Assembly: GCF_900169505.1 (NCBI RefSeq)
Contig: NZ_LT827021.1
Coordinates: 2,573,400 to 2,637,399, forward strand
Direction: 5' to 3'
Source: Arabiibacter massiliensis
GTDB lineage: Bacteria > Actinomycetota > Coriobacteriia > Coriobacteriales > Eggerthellaceae
DNA: 64,000 nt
In this document: positions 1 to 8,478 of the stretch, in pieces
Position numbering within the stretch: the first letter of the stretch is position 1
Layout of the letters: each line of letters begins with the position of its first letter
The notes under the pieces: generated by a model
What the model was told of the DNA's origin: nothing
Database searches by the model: none
The model's input: only the letters and a program-made list of their open reading frames with translations
Position numbers and translations under genes: made by a program

Positions 1-116
1 GTAGCCAAGCCCCTGCCTTCCCTGCCAAGCGATTTTGCCGAATTGCCGGCAAAATTTGCTATGCCTCGCCGTGATCATCAGGGAGAATATCGAATAGCAA
101 CCCCGCCGCACCGAGA

Positions 117-132
117 TGTTTCACGTGAAACA
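117..132. promoter_or_regulatory. parS: parS chromosome-partitioning site
   Basis: The 16 bases read TGTTTCACGTGAAACA. This is a perfect palindrome and an exact match to the bacterial parS consensus (TGTTNCACGTGAAACA) bound by ParB. In most bacteria such sites cluster around the replication origin, so the window is probably origin-proximal. No parA/parB gene lies in the window. The site sits upstream of the XRE gene starting at 184; the rest of 1-183 holds no gene I can support. Confidence 0.9.
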
Positions 133-183
133 TTCATTCGATCAGACGGGCGTTTCAAGATGCGCGCGATTAGGAGGAAGCCT

Positions 184-717
184 ATGCTGGGCGAGAAGCT
201 TGTGAAGCTGCGGAAGAAGCAGGGGATGAGCCAGCAACAGGTGGCGGCGGCGCTCGGCGTGACGCGCCAGACGGTGTCCAACTGGGAGTGCGACCAGGGA
301 GCGCCGGCGTTCGACAAGGCGAGCGCGTTGGCGCGTTTGTACGGCGTGAGTCTGGACGACCTCGTTGCCGACGAAGTGGAGGTGGTGGCGCTTGAGGATG
401 CCTCGTCCGACGACGACGGTTCGCACGATCTGCATGTGCTGAAGCGCCTGGAGGGGAAGGAGTGCCGCATCTGCTACCGCACCTCCTACGACGTGGTTGA
501 TATGCTGAAATCCACTTCGATGCCCGAAAAGGCGCGCGTGTTGAGCGTCAGTGACGACTGGCTTCGCGTCGAGCACGAGCTGGGTATCGGATCCCCGTGG
601 TCGAAGAAGGAGACGGCGGTGCGCCTCATCGATGTCAGCCTCATCGACAGCATGCTGCTCTGGCCGGACGAGGACGAAGGCCCGGGTGCGTCGTCGCGCG
701 AGGAGGCGGTCTCATGA
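184..717 (+). CDS. XRE-family transcriptional regulator
   Basis: This 177-aa protein begins with a classic HTH_3 DNA-binding domain (about residues 5-60; the recognition region contains VTRQTVSNWE). A DVVDMLKSTSMPEKARVL-type C-terminal half resembles no domain I can name. The ATG at 184 is chosen because AGGAGG lies just upstream; an earlier in-frame start at 43 would run through parS. Its last codons overlap the next gene (ATGA at 714-717), so the two form an operon. It is probably a cytoplasmic regulator; its target is unknown. Confidence 0.8.
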   Translation: MLGEKLVKLRKKQGMSQQQVAAALGVTRQTVSNWECDQGAPAFDKASALARLYGVSLDDLVADEVEVVALEDASSDDDGSHDLHVLKRLEGKECRICYRTSYDVVDMLKSTSMPEKARVLSVSDDWLRVEHELGIGSPWSKKETAVRLIDVSLIDSMLLWPDEDEGPGASSREEAVS

Positions 718-1082
718 TAGAGCTCCTTTTGGTCATCGTCATCATCCAGCTTGGCTTCGTGCTGAGCAGGCTGCCCAAGAAGAACGCGCCTTCCGGGGAG
801 AGCCTTTCCGAGCGCTACGACCGCGAGCGCGTGAAGAACGCCGCCCTTGTCGCATCCCAATTGCGCGACCTGCGCCTCCGGGCGTGCTCGTTCACCCTTT
901 GGGAGCCGGGGCGCATCTTCGCCGAAGCGGGGTCGCCGACCGCAGACGGCCGCGGTATCGTCATCGATTCGGATGACGTGTGGGTGCTCATCGAGAGCCC
1001 GGCCCCGTTCGGTGCCAAGGGTGCGACGCAGCGCCTGTTCCGCATCGAAGACATCAAGTCCGTTGCCGAGATCATCGGATGA
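714..1082 (+). CDS. small membrane-anchored protein of unknown function
   Basis: This 122-aa protein starts with one hydrophobic segment (MIELLLVIVIIQLGFVL, residues 1-17), followed by a soluble region of about 100 residues containing WEPGRIFAEAG and RLFRIEDIKSVAEII. The ATG overlaps the TGA of the XRE gene and has AGGAGG upstream, indicating translational coupling. The soluble part repeats the theme of the XRE C-terminal half (both end in a hydrophobic/charged RL-x-D/E-I motif), so the two may share a ligand or partner; that is inference. I do not recognise a family. Confidence 0.65.
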   Translation: MIELLLVIVIIQLGFVLSRLPKKNAPSGESLSERYDRERVKNAALVASQLRDLRLRACSFTLWEPGRIFAEAGSPTADGRGIVIDSDDVWVLIESPAPFGAKGATQRLFRIEDIKSVAEIIG

Positions 1083-1086
1083 CCGC

Positions 1087-1123
1087 GCCCGCCGGATCCT
1101 CTTGCAAGAGAGATCCGGCGGGC
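1087..1123. terminator. bidirectional hairpin terminator
   Basis: A 12-bp perfect stem, GCCCGCCGGATC at 1087-1098 against GATCCGGCGGGC at 1112-1123, with a 13-nt loop. It lies between the convergent ends of the XRE operon and the toxin-antitoxin pair. There is no long T-run on either side. Confidence 0.6.
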
Positions 1124-1130
1124 TGAGGCT

Positions 1131-1433
1131 CTACTCAGTCAGCCAATGCGCGGCGCGCGCCGAGCGCGAGAAGTGGATGTCGTGCAGCGTGATCAACTCG
1201 CCGTCGAACGCATACAGCACCGTATAGGGTGCGGAACGGTACTCGAAAGTGAATCGACGTTGCGCAACTCCTGTGCGTGGATAAGCTTCGGGGAACATGC
1301 GCACCGTGGCAAGCGCGGCCAGCAAGCTCGCTTTCAGGCCCTCGTCCGGGTCGTCCACCTCGGCAAAGTACAGCCGCTGAGAAATGCGTCGGACGTTGAC
1401 GGAAAAGCGCGGAGAAGCGACTACTGGGAACAT
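1131..1433 (-). CDS. RelE/ParE-family toxin
   Basis: This 100-aa protein has the RelE/ParE superfamily pattern: a short basic protein with SVNVRRISQRLYF early, then RRFTFEYRSAPYTVLYAFDGELITLHDIHFSR near the C-terminus (strand-rich core and final charged strand). Members are ribosome-dependent mRNases or gyrase poisons; which one applies cannot be told here. The gene overlaps the end of the upstream antitoxin gene (1421-1708), the usual antitoxin-first order. ATG 1433 is preferred; a GTG at 1445 is an alternative start. Confidence 0.7.
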   Translation of the reverse strand: MFPVVASPRFSVNVRRISQRLYFAEVDDPDEGLKASLLAALATVRMFPEAYPRTGVAQRRFTFEYRSAPYTVLYAFDGELITLHDIHFSRSARAAHWLTE

Positions 1434-1708
1434 GGCCGCCCCCACTCCTCGCGAGGGTACTCGCGCTTGAGGCGCTCGATCTCCTCATGGGCCTGCTCGA
1501 ATACCTCGTCGAGCGTGTACGTGATCCCCGTGCGCTCGATCTCAGCCTCGGAGGCGTCCACGACGGCGTTGCACCAGGCGTCGTAGGCGCGCTGCTCGTC
1601 GATCGACATGCCGAGGGAGGTCAGAAACGGATCCGGCTGGAACTCTGCCATGTTCTCACCTCCTTCAACGGCGACGATGCGGGTGTGCTCGTACGTGACG
1701 TATGCCAT
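1421..1708 (-). CDS. antitoxin partner of the RelE/ParE-like toxin
   Basis: This acidic protein of about 95 aa is immediately upstream of and overlaps the toxin gene. Features include LTSLGMSIDEQRAYDAWCNAVVDASEAE and a helical tail rich in E/R (DEVFEQAHEEIERLKREY), typical of antitoxin toxin-wrapping helices. There are two credible starts: ATG 1708 with AGGAGG upstream, and ATG 1651 with a very strong AAGGAGGTGAGAAC. The short form (76 aa, MAEFQPD...) may be the real product or a second one. It probably binds its own promoter, in the A/T-rich stretch 1709-1980 (a TATAGT hexamer on the minus strand near 1868-1873). Confidence 0.6.
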   Translation of the reverse strand: MAYVTYEHTRIVAVEGGENMAEFQPDPFLTSLGMSIDEQRAYDAWCNAVVDASEAEIERTGITYTLDEVFEQAHEEIERLKREYPREEWGRPCSQ

Positions 1709-1980
1709 ACATCCTCCTACCTTTGGGCACAATCCATCGCGGGCGTGCCCGTTCGTTCCCTGGTTTCGAGGATCTTGCAAGCGTTGCGTCAGGCAGAAGG
1801 GGAACGCCTTCGCCTCTTCGGACTGCGCATGATGCGCAGCGCTTGCACTGGCTCGTTTCAACAAAACTATAGTAACACACGAACATATGTATGTAAATGG
1901 ACATTTTTGACGTGCAAGAAAATCATGGCATGACCAGCCCAAGGAGCCCTGATTTACAAACTCACACTATATAAGTAAAC

Positions 1981-2039
1981 AAATTGGCAAAGTAACCTTG
2001 CCAATTTATAGAAAATTGGCAAGGTTACTTTGCCAATTT
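1981..2039. repeat. nested perfect palindrome upstream of an AAA/DUF4143 ATPase gene
   Basis: The left arm 1981-2006 and right arm 2014-2039 are exact reverse complements (26 bp) around the 7-base centre TATAGAA. Each arm is itself an inverted repeat of ATTGGCAA / TTGCCAAT with a 7-base spacer, giving four copies of the octamer in 59 bp. It ends 47 bases before the ATG of the ATPase gene and overlaps where its promoter should lie (GATACT at 2042-2047). It could be an operator for a cooperative dimer, a hairpin in the leader, or a recombination site. Confidence 0.85.
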
Positions 2040-2086
2040 GTGATACTCTGTAAAGAACATCAGACCCGTTTGCTTAGGTGGCGCCT

Positions 2087-3433
2087 ATGAATGAGATCAT
2101 CCTTCAGACGCTTCGCGATTTCTCTCTCGACGATTACCGCCCCATCTACCGGCGCGACCTTGATCTGGGAGCTCCTCTGCAGCCGCGAGCGGGCAACCTG
2201 GTGAAAGTGGTCGCGGGTATGCGGCGATGCGGCAAGAGCTACCGCCTGCTCCAGGAGATGGGCGCCCTCCTGCGAAGCGGCGTGTCCCCCGACCGTATGT
2301 GCTACTTCAATTTCGAAGACGAGCGCCTCTCCCCGGTGACCCCTCGGACGGGCGACGAGGTGATGGAAACATTTTATTACCTTCATCCCGACGCGCTCGA
2401 ACAAGGTGCCTACTTCTTCTTCGACGAAATGCAAGAGATGGCGGGCTGGGGAGCTTGGCTCCGTCGGATAGTGGATACCCGTAAAGCGACTCTGTACGTC
2501 AGCGGTTCTTCCTCGAAGATGCTCTCGTCGGAGATCGCCACGGAATTTCGAGGTCGCGCGCTCGATTTCGAACTGCTGCCTTACTCGTTCCGCGAGATCT
2601 GCCGTATCGAGGGCTTGCTGGACGACGACTCCGAACGGGGGGTGTTCACCTCCGCGCAGCACGCCCGCTTCGAGCGGCTCTTCTCCTCCTATCTGGAGCG
2701 AGGAGGTTTCCCGGCGGCTCAAGGCGTCTCTTCGCCTCAAGCGATCATGCTGCTGCAATCCTATGTGCAGCGGGTGGTTCTGCGCGACGTCGTGGAGCGC
2801 CACGATCTGAAACGACCTCGCGTCGCGACCTTGTTCGCGCAGCGCGCCCTCAGCTCCAACGGAAGGCAGTTTTCCGTAAGGAAGACCGAAGGCGACTTTC
2901 GGTCTGCGGGCGTGACGACGAGCCGCGAGCTTTTGAGCGACTTGCTCGAGTACTTCGAGGAGGCTTACCTTCTTTTCTTGATGAAGGAGCGTGCGTTCTC
3001 CCTTGCCGAGAGCAGCACGACTTCGCCCAAGGTGTACGCGATCGATCCCGGATTGGCTCTCGCCAATGCCCGTGCAAACACGAACGATGCCGGTCAACGA
3101 CTTGAAAATGCGGTGTACCTCGAACTTCGTCGAAGAACGATAGGGCTTCGCCGGGAGGGCATCGCGTCGCTTCGGACGAAAGAACATGGCTACGAAGTCG
3201 ATTTCGTGGTCGGCGACGTGCTGGACGGAGATGCGAGCTGCCTCTGGCAAGTGGCAACACGCGTCGACGACCCGAAGACACTCGATCGCGAGCTTAGAGC
3301 TTTGTGGGAGGCGATGGGCGAGCAAGGGCTCGAGCAGGCGACGCTCATCGTCGGGCAAGGAGAGAAGACGACTTACAAACGGGAAGGGAGGCGTGTAGAG
3401 CAGGTACCCGCGTGGCAGTGGTTCCTTCAATAA
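2087..3433 (+). CDS. AAA ATPase with C-terminal DUF4143 domain
   Basis: This 448-aa protein has a Walker A motif GMRRCGKS (residues 44-51), a Walker B-like FFFDEMQE near residue 110, and an arginine-rich AAA_14 core. The DUF4143 C-terminal half carries a nuclease-like pattern (YEVDFVVGD followed by LWQVA). Proteins of this type are widespread in gut bacteria and their function is unsettled. ATG 2087 is preferred over GTG 2078 because AGGTGG sits just upstream. It is preceded by the nested palindrome at 1981-2039 and stands alone, converging on menG with only 14 bases between, without an obvious terminator. Confidence 0.85.
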   Translation: MNEIILQTLRDFSLDDYRPIYRRDLDLGAPLQPRAGNLVKVVAGMRRCGKSYRLLQEMGALLRSGVSPDRMCYFNFEDERLSPVTPRTGDEVMETFYYLHPDALEQGAYFFFDEMQEMAGWGAWLRRIVDTRKATLYVSGSSSKMLSSEIATEFRGRALDFELLPYSFREICRIEGLLDDDSERGVFTSAQHARFERLFSSYLERGGFPAAQGVSSPQAIMLLQSYVQRVVLRDVVERHDLKRPRVATLFAQRALSSNGRQFSVRKTEGDFRSAGVTTSRELLSDLLEYFEEAYLLFLMKERAFSLAESSTTSPKVYAIDPGLALANARANTNDAGQRLENAVYLELRRRTIGLRREGIASLRTKEHGYEVDFVVGDVLDGDASCLWQVATRVDDPKTLDRELRALWEAMGEQGLEQATLIVGQGEKTTYKREGRRVEQVPAWQWFLQ

Positions 3434-3447
3434 TCGGCCGCGCCCGG

Positions 3448-4191
3448 TTATTCCGGTTTCCTCGCCACGTGCACGGCGGCGATGCCGCCGGTGTAGTTTT
3501 TCCAGGTCACATCCTCGAAGCCGGCCTTCTCCATCATGGCGGCCAGACCCTGCTGGTCGGGGAACGCCCTGATCGAGCGCGCCAGGTACACGAACCCCTC
3601 GCGGTCGCCCGTGATGAGCCCGCCCCAGAACGGGATGAGGTGCTTCAAATAGAACCCGTACAGCGCACGCCACATGGCGTTCGGCGGCGTGCTGAATTCC
3701 AGGCACACGAGCGAGCCGCCGGGCTTGAGCACGCGGAACATCTCGGCGAGCGCCCGGTCGCGCTCGGGCATGTTGCGGATGCCGTAGGCCATGGTGATCG
3801 CGTCGTAGCTGGCGTCCTCGTAGGGGATGTCCTGCGCGTCCACCACCTCGAAGTCCACCGGCACCCCGCCCGCCTTGCCCTCGGCGTAGTGCATGCGCGC
3901 CACGTCGAGCATCTCGTCCACCAGATCGGTGCACTGGATGTGGGCCGGCCGCTTCGCGCGCGCCACGGTGAACGTCACGTCGCCCGTGCCCCCCGCGATG
4001 TCGAGCACGTCGTCGTCCGGGCCGATGGGGGCCTGGCGCATCATGCCGGCGAGCCACGCCTTGTACGCGCCGAAGCTCGAAACGGCGTTGAACCGCTCGT
4101 ATTTCTTCGCGATGGCCGAGAAGATTTCTTTCACGCGCGCGGACGAGAGGTCCGCAGGCGCTTCCTTGCCGGTGGCGGTGTCGATGCTCAC
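3448..4191 (-). CDS. menG: demethylmenaquinone methyltransferase
   Basis: This 247-aa class I SAM-dependent methyltransferase of the UbiE/MenG family performs the last step of menaquinone synthesis (C-methylation of demethylmenaquinone). Visible motifs are VLDIAGGTGDVTF (SAM-binding loop), DAITMAYGIRNMPERDRAL and EMFRVLKPGGSLVCLEFS, all characteristic of UbiE/MenG. GTG 4191 has GGAG eight bases upstream; GTG 4200 is an alternative. A TATACT hexamer on the minus strand (4239-4244) is a probable -10. In an anaerobe this quinone feeds the reductases found elsewhere in the window. Confidence 0.93.
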   Translation of the reverse strand: MSIDTATGKEAPADLSSARVKEIFSAIAKKYERFNAVSSFGAYKAWLAGMMRQAPIGPDDDVLDIAGGTGDVTFTVARAKRPAHIQCTDLVDEMLDVARMHYAEGKAGGVPVDFEVVDAQDIPYEDASYDAITMAYGIRNMPERDRALAEMFRVLKPGGSLVCLEFSTPPNAMWRALYGFYLKHLIPFWGGLITGDREGFVYLARSIRAFPDQQGLAAMMEKAGFEDVTWKNYTGGIAAVHVARKPE

Positions 4192-4200
4192 AGGTGGCAC

Positions 4201-4627
4201 TCCATCAGGTAAACGTGGCTTCGGTTTCGTGAAGCCCCAGTATAGCGCGACGCCTCGAGAAGTCGGTCACTATCTCGCAGGTTCTCCGCAGATGGTCGGC
4301 CCGCTGCGGCACCGCGAACCGCATGCGTGCTCTCCTATTCTTACCCATTTGCTAATGAGGAGGCGGGGGCTGCGGGGCGAGTGCGTGGAGAACGCGAGTT
4401 CGTGGCAGAAATCGACGGAAATCTGCGTTTATCGGAAGGGGATTGCGTGGGCAATGAAAAAGTCCTCGCCGGTGAACAGGGGAAATGCGAAAGCAGGGTT
4501 CGCTCCAACAACGAGCCGTGCTTCCGTTGCCGTTAAAAAGGCGGATTTCCGCCGAAACCTGCCACGAAACCGGAATTCTCGTGCGCTGCGCCGAACAGGG
4601 GATTGCTGCGCAGCGCCGACGCGTTCC
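4201..4627. other. intergenic stretch between menG and the radical SAM gene
   Basis: About 430 bases without a supportable gene. It holds the menG promoter region (TATACT at 4239-4244, minus strand) and, near the far end, the terminator of the radical SAM gene at 4535-4553. Short ORFs here lack ribosome-binding sites. I see nothing else in the middle portion. Confidence 0.6.
4535..4553 (-). terminator. intrinsic terminator of the B12 radical SAM gene
   Basis: Read on the minus strand this is GGCGGA-AA-TCCGCC followed by TTTTT, a compact rho-independent terminator about 75 bases beyond the stop codon of the gene ending at 4628. Confidence 0.65.
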
Positions 4628-6901
4628 TTACTCCGCCTTCCTATCGCGCAGCTCTCCCAGCTTGCGGGCCTCACGGGCGCCCTTGGCGCCGCCGGCTCCT
4701 TGCAGGCCGCCGGCGTCGCGCGGCACGGTGCGCGCCACCTCTCCGCGCGCTAGAGCCTCGGCGCGCTCGCGCTCCTCGGCCATCATCTGCTCGAGCAGCG
4801 GGTCGCGCTCGACGGTGCGCGCGGCCTCGGCGCGGATGGCGGCGTAGCGCCCGGCCTCCACACCCGTACCCGCGCGTCCGGCCTCGAGCTGGGCGTTCGC
4901 GGCGTCGAAAGCCTCGTTCGTGTTCGCCTCCGAGAATCCGGGGGCCACCACGCTGCCGAATGCGGCCACCTGCGCGCCGCTCTCGTCGGCGAGCGCCCGC
5001 CCGTCGCCCATGCCGTCCACGGCCATGCCTTTGAACGTGCAGTTGGGCGTGCCGTCGGCGTTCCAGGCGGGGGAGAGCTCGCCGGTAGTCTGGTCCGGAT
5101 ACTCGAAGTCGCTCGCGGCGGGTCGCCACTTGCCGGTCAGCTTCGCCAGCGCGTTGGCCGGCTCGTTGGCCAGCCACAGCTTCGCCAGGTGTTTCGCATG
5201 CGTCGGCTTCACGTCGAAGGCCCAGTTCAGCTCCGACTTTTCGGCCACGGTGTTCTCGGAGAGCCGCTCGAACTCGGCTTTCAGCGCCCCCAGGCGCGCA
5301 TCGATGCGGCCGGTACCGTTGTACAGCACGTCGTCCAGGCGGTTCATCTGCTCGCGCGCCTCGCGGATGCGCTTGTCGGTGGCGGCTGCCATCCCCGCGT
5401 CCAGGATGCCGTGCTCGCCCTTGATGCGGTTCACGTCCAGCGCCGCGTCGTAGGTGGCGTCCACCATCTCGTCCACGCTCATGTAGTCGCTCTCGTAGTT
5501 CATGATGTGCTTCCACGAGGGCAGGATCATGCGCTCGCGGTGCTCCTCGAACGTGCGGGCGCGCAGCTTGTAGCCGTACTTCTCCGGGTTGTCGAACGCG
5601 ATGGACCCCACGTCCAGAAACGGCGCCATCGGCGAGGTCAGCACCACGAGCCGCGGGTCGTACCCGACGCGCTCGTAGAGATGCTGCACGTAGGCGCCTG
5701 TCTCGCGCACGCTCGCGGCGGTCTGCTGCGGGATGCCGGTCATGAAGTATAGGTCGAACCGCTCGCAGTTGGGGTGGCTCAGCGCGTCGACGATGGTCTC
5801 CTCAAGCTCGGCCATCTTGTAGTGGCCCTTGCCGAAGGCCTTGCGCACGTCGTCATCGTGGCTCTCGGCCGAGATCTCCACCGACCAGTTGCCCAGGTTG
5901 TCGTCGAGCAGCTGGTAGAACTCGTCGCCCCCCGGCGGCGGGCCGAAGAACTCGAAGCCGATAGGGTTGTGCACCTTGCCCTTGAGCCCGGTGATGAACT
6001 CGTGCGTGTACTCCTCGCCCGCCTGCAGAAAGTCGTTCAGCACGAAGATGGGCCCCCACACGTGGTTCTGCACGTTCTCGATGTCGCGGATCAGAAGCTT
6101 CGGGTCGCGCCACGCCACGCGCCGGCGGCCGAAGTGGTTCTTGAACGCGTAGGCGCTGCCGCCGCAGGTGGCGCAGTTGCGCGCGCAGCCGCGGCAGGTG
6201 AGGCTGGCCGTCACGGGGTAGGAGAGCCAGCCCTTCATGGGCAGGTAGCTGGTCATGTCGTGGTGGCGCAGCACGCCCTTCATGGGGTAGGCGTAGTCGA
6301 GCGAGATGGCGTCCATGTCGTCGGGCACCCAGCTCAAGGGGTTGATGCGGACGGCCCCCGAGGCGTCCTTCCACGTGAGGTTCGGGATGTCCGACAGATC
6401 GCCCACCGGCGTGTGCGTGCGCGCCGCGCGCGACACGCGATCGATGAGCATGCGCATGGGCTCCTCGGTGGAGTCGCCGCGGAACACGTAGTCGACGCAG
6501 TCGTAGGCGATGAGGTCCTCGTGGAAGATGCTCGCCGACAGCCCGCCGAACGACACCGGCACGTGCGGGTGCAGGCGCTTCAAAATCTTCGCCACCTCGA
6601 TGGAGCCGTGGCAGTGCGGCATCCAGTGCAGATCGATGCCGAACATGTGCGAGTCGAGCGCGGCCAGGTTCCGCTCCACGTCGAAGTTCTTCTTGTGCAG
6701 CATCATCGACGCCAGGTTGTAGATGCGCGCGCGCAGCCCGTGGCGCTCGAGGTACTCGCAGAGCGTCGTGAGCCCGAGCGGGTACATCTCGAAGATGGGC
6801 GTGGAGGGCACCATGTCGGACACGGGCCCGTACATGATGGAGCGCTCGCGGAAGTCGTACGTGGCGGGCGCGTGGATGTATGTCATGTCAAGCGTTTGCA
6901 T
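4628..6901 (-). CDS. B12-binding domain radical SAM protein (Ta0216-like)
   Basis: This 757-aa protein has an N-terminal cobalamin-binding-type region (GLTTLCEYLERHGL...SFGGLSASIF, about residues 35-150). A radical SAM core follows, whose cluster motif is C-x3-C-x2-C within RGCARNCATCGG (about residue 235). It matches the Ta0216-like B12/radical SAM family by memory. The last 200 residues are an Ala/Arg/Glu-rich extension. It probably does difficult methylation or C-C chemistry; the substrate is unknown. ATG 6901 has no Shine-Dalgarno, but TATACT ends seven bases before it, suggesting a leaderless message; ATG 6886 is an alternative. It is divergent from the amidohydrolase gene. Confidence 0.85.
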   Translation of the reverse strand: MQTLDMTYIHAPATYDFRERSIMYGPVSDMVPSTPIFEMYPLGLTTLCEYLERHGLRARIYNLASMMLHKKNFDVERNLAALDSHMFGIDLHWMPHCHGSIEVAKILKRLHPHVPVSFGGLSASIFHEDLIAYDCVDYVFRGDSTEEPMRMLIDRVSRAARTHTPVGDLSDIPNLTWKDASGAVRINPLSWVPDDMDAISLDYAYPMKGVLRHHDMTSYLPMKGWLSYPVTASLTCRGCARNCATCGGSAYAFKNHFGRRRVAWRDPKLLIRDIENVQNHVWGPIFVLNDFLQAGEEYTHEFITGLKGKVHNPIGFEFFGPPPGGDEFYQLLDDNLGNWSVEISAESHDDDVRKAFGKGHYKMAELEETIVDALSHPNCERFDLYFMTGIPQQTAASVRETGAYVQHLYERVGYDPRLVVLTSPMAPFLDVGSIAFDNPEKYGYKLRARTFEEHRERMILPSWKHIMNYESDYMSVDEMVDATYDAALDVNRIKGEHGILDAGMAAATDKRIREAREQMNRLDDVLYNGTGRIDARLGALKAEFERLSENTVAEKSELNWAFDVKPTHAKHLAKLWLANEPANALAKLTGKWRPAASDFEYPDQTTGELSPAWNADGTPNCTFKGMAVDGMGDGRALADESGAQVAAFGSVVAPGFSEANTNEAFDAANAQLEAGRAGTGVEAGRYAAIRAEAARTVERDPLLEQMMAEERERAEALARGEVARTVPRDAGGLQGAGGAKGAREARKLGELRDRKAE

Positions 6902-7119
6902 AGGCCGAAGTATAGCGCTGCTTTCCGCGATGCCCCGCCCGAATTCCCGCCGCCCGGTTTTTCCACAGCTTCGTCCGTGCGTTTCGCGCGCTGCTCCCCG
7001 CGCCAGTTCGTCAGCGCCCCCACCGATTGCCCTCTGTGTCTTTGGAGGAGAGGCGGCCGGGAATGCTATGATACGGCCCACACGAAATGAACGAGATTCG
7101 GGAGAAAAGGCGGAGCGGT

Positions 7120-8475
7120 ATGCTACTGTGCGCACAATACATTCTTCCCATCACGTCGGAGCCGTTCAAGAACGGCGCGGTGCTCGTCCGCGATGGCATC
7201 ATCCGCGACATCGGCACCACCGACATGCTCAAGCTGCGCTATCCCGACGAGGAGATCGTCGACTACGGCCAAGCCGCCCTCATGCCGGGCCTGGTGGACC
7301 TGCACACGCACCTGGAGAACTCCGTCATGCGCGGCATCGTGCACGACGTGCCCTACACCACGTGGATCACCTCCATCCTGGAGAAGAGCGCGAAGATGGA
7401 CGTGGGCGACTGGTACGACTCCGCCATCCTCGGCGGCCTCGAGGCGCTCTCCAGCGGCATCACCACGGTGGCCGACATCACCACCACGGGCGCGGCCTGC
7501 ACCGCCACGCAGAAGCTCGGCATGCGCAGCGTCATCTACCGCGAGGTGGGCGCCATGGACAAGCGCCGCGTCGACTACGCCATGCGCGTGGCCGAGAACG
7601 ACATCATGCACTGGCGCGAGGAAGTGGACTCGTCGCGCATCACCATCGGCGTGGCGCCGGCCGCCATGTACGTGTGCCATCCGTCCGTGTTCGGCAAGGT
7701 GACCGAGTTCGCCCGCCGCGAGAACGTGCCCGTGGCCATGCACATGGCCGGCAACCGCGAGGAGTACAACTTCATCAAGTACGGCTCGTCGCCCTTCTCG
7801 GTGCAGCGCATGGACGAGAAGCGCGGCTTCGTGGAGATCCCGCCGTGGCTGCCCACGGGCACGACGCCCGTGCGCTATGCGCTGAACTGGGGTGCCTTCG
7901 AGTCCGACAACGTGCTGGCCATCCACTGCGTGCACGTGGACGACAAGGACATCCAGAAGCTCAAGGAGTACGACGTGTCCGTGGCCGTGTGCCCGCGCTG
8001 CAACGCGCAGCTGGGCATGGGCGTGGCCCCCATCAACGAGTTCATGCGTGCCGGCCTGCGCCTGGGCCTGGGCACCGACTCGCCGGCGGCCACTGACTCC
8101 ACCGACATGCTCACCGAGATGCGCATCGGCATGCTCGTGCAGCGCGCGGTGAACGTGGGCACGTTCCTCGACTCGGCCACCATGCTGGAGATGGCCACCA
8201 TCGGGGGCGCCCGCGCGCTCAAGCTGGACGACAAGATAGGCTCGCTCGACATCGGCAAATGCGCCGACATCATCGCGGTGGACCTGTCCGGCTCGCATCA
8301 GACGCCCACCACCGACCCCGTGTCGGCGGTGGTGAACACGTGCAGCGGTGCAGACATCCTCATGACCATGGTGGACGGCGTCACGCTGTACGAGAAGAGC
8401 AAGTGGAACGTGGGCGTGGAGGTTGCCAAGAACATCGCCCGCGTCATCGAGATCCGCGGCAAGCTGAGGGTGTAG
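7120..8475 (+). CDS. amidohydrolase (5-methylthioadenosine/SAH deaminase-like)
   Basis: This 451-aa TIM-barrel metal hydrolase has the expected metal ligands: DLHTHLEN (HxH after strand 1), a His in AMHMAGNREE, a His in AIHCVHVDDKD and the Asp in LGTDSPAATDS. The overall pattern resembles the MtaD/SsnA/TrzN-type cytosine-deaminase-like subgroup, which deaminates S-adenosylhomocysteine, methylthioadenosine or related compounds; the exact substrate cannot be read here. ATG 7120 (MLLCAQYILP) is chosen for its GGAG; an upstream ATG at 7087 lacks one. A TATGAT at 7067-7072 is a probable -10. The next gene follows after three bases. Confidence 0.85.
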   Translation: MLLCAQYILPITSEPFKNGAVLVRDGIIRDIGTTDMLKLRYPDEEIVDYGQAALMPGLVDLHTHLENSVMRGIVHDVPYTTWITSILEKSAKMDVGDWYDSAILGGLEALSSGITTVADITTTGAACTATQKLGMRSVIYREVGAMDKRRVDYAMRVAENDIMHWREEVDSSRITIGVAPAAMYVCHPSVFGKVTEFARRENVPVAMHMAGNREEYNFIKYGSSPFSVQRMDEKRGFVEIPPWLPTGTTPVRYALNWGAFESDNVLAIHCVHVDDKDIQKLKEYDVSVAVCPRCNAQLGMGVAPINEFMRAGLRLGLGTDSPAATDSTDMLTEMRIGMLVQRAVNVGTFLDSATMLEMATIGGARALKLDDKIGSLDIGKCADIIAVDLSGSHQTPTTDPVSAVVNTCSGADILMTMVDGVTLYEKSKWNVGVEVAKNIARVIEIRGKLRV

Positions 8476-8478
8476 AAC

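Noticed and set aside
43..183. Longer start of the XRE protein at 43
   Set aside because: It would read through the parS site, lacks a ribosome-binding site and adds a sequence unlike any XRE protein; ATG 184 has AGGAGG.
2060..4057. 665-aa open frame on the minus strand
   Set aside because: It runs antisense to the ATPase and then overlaps menG in another frame; composition is the Arg/His/Gly-rich shadow typical of GC-rich DNA.
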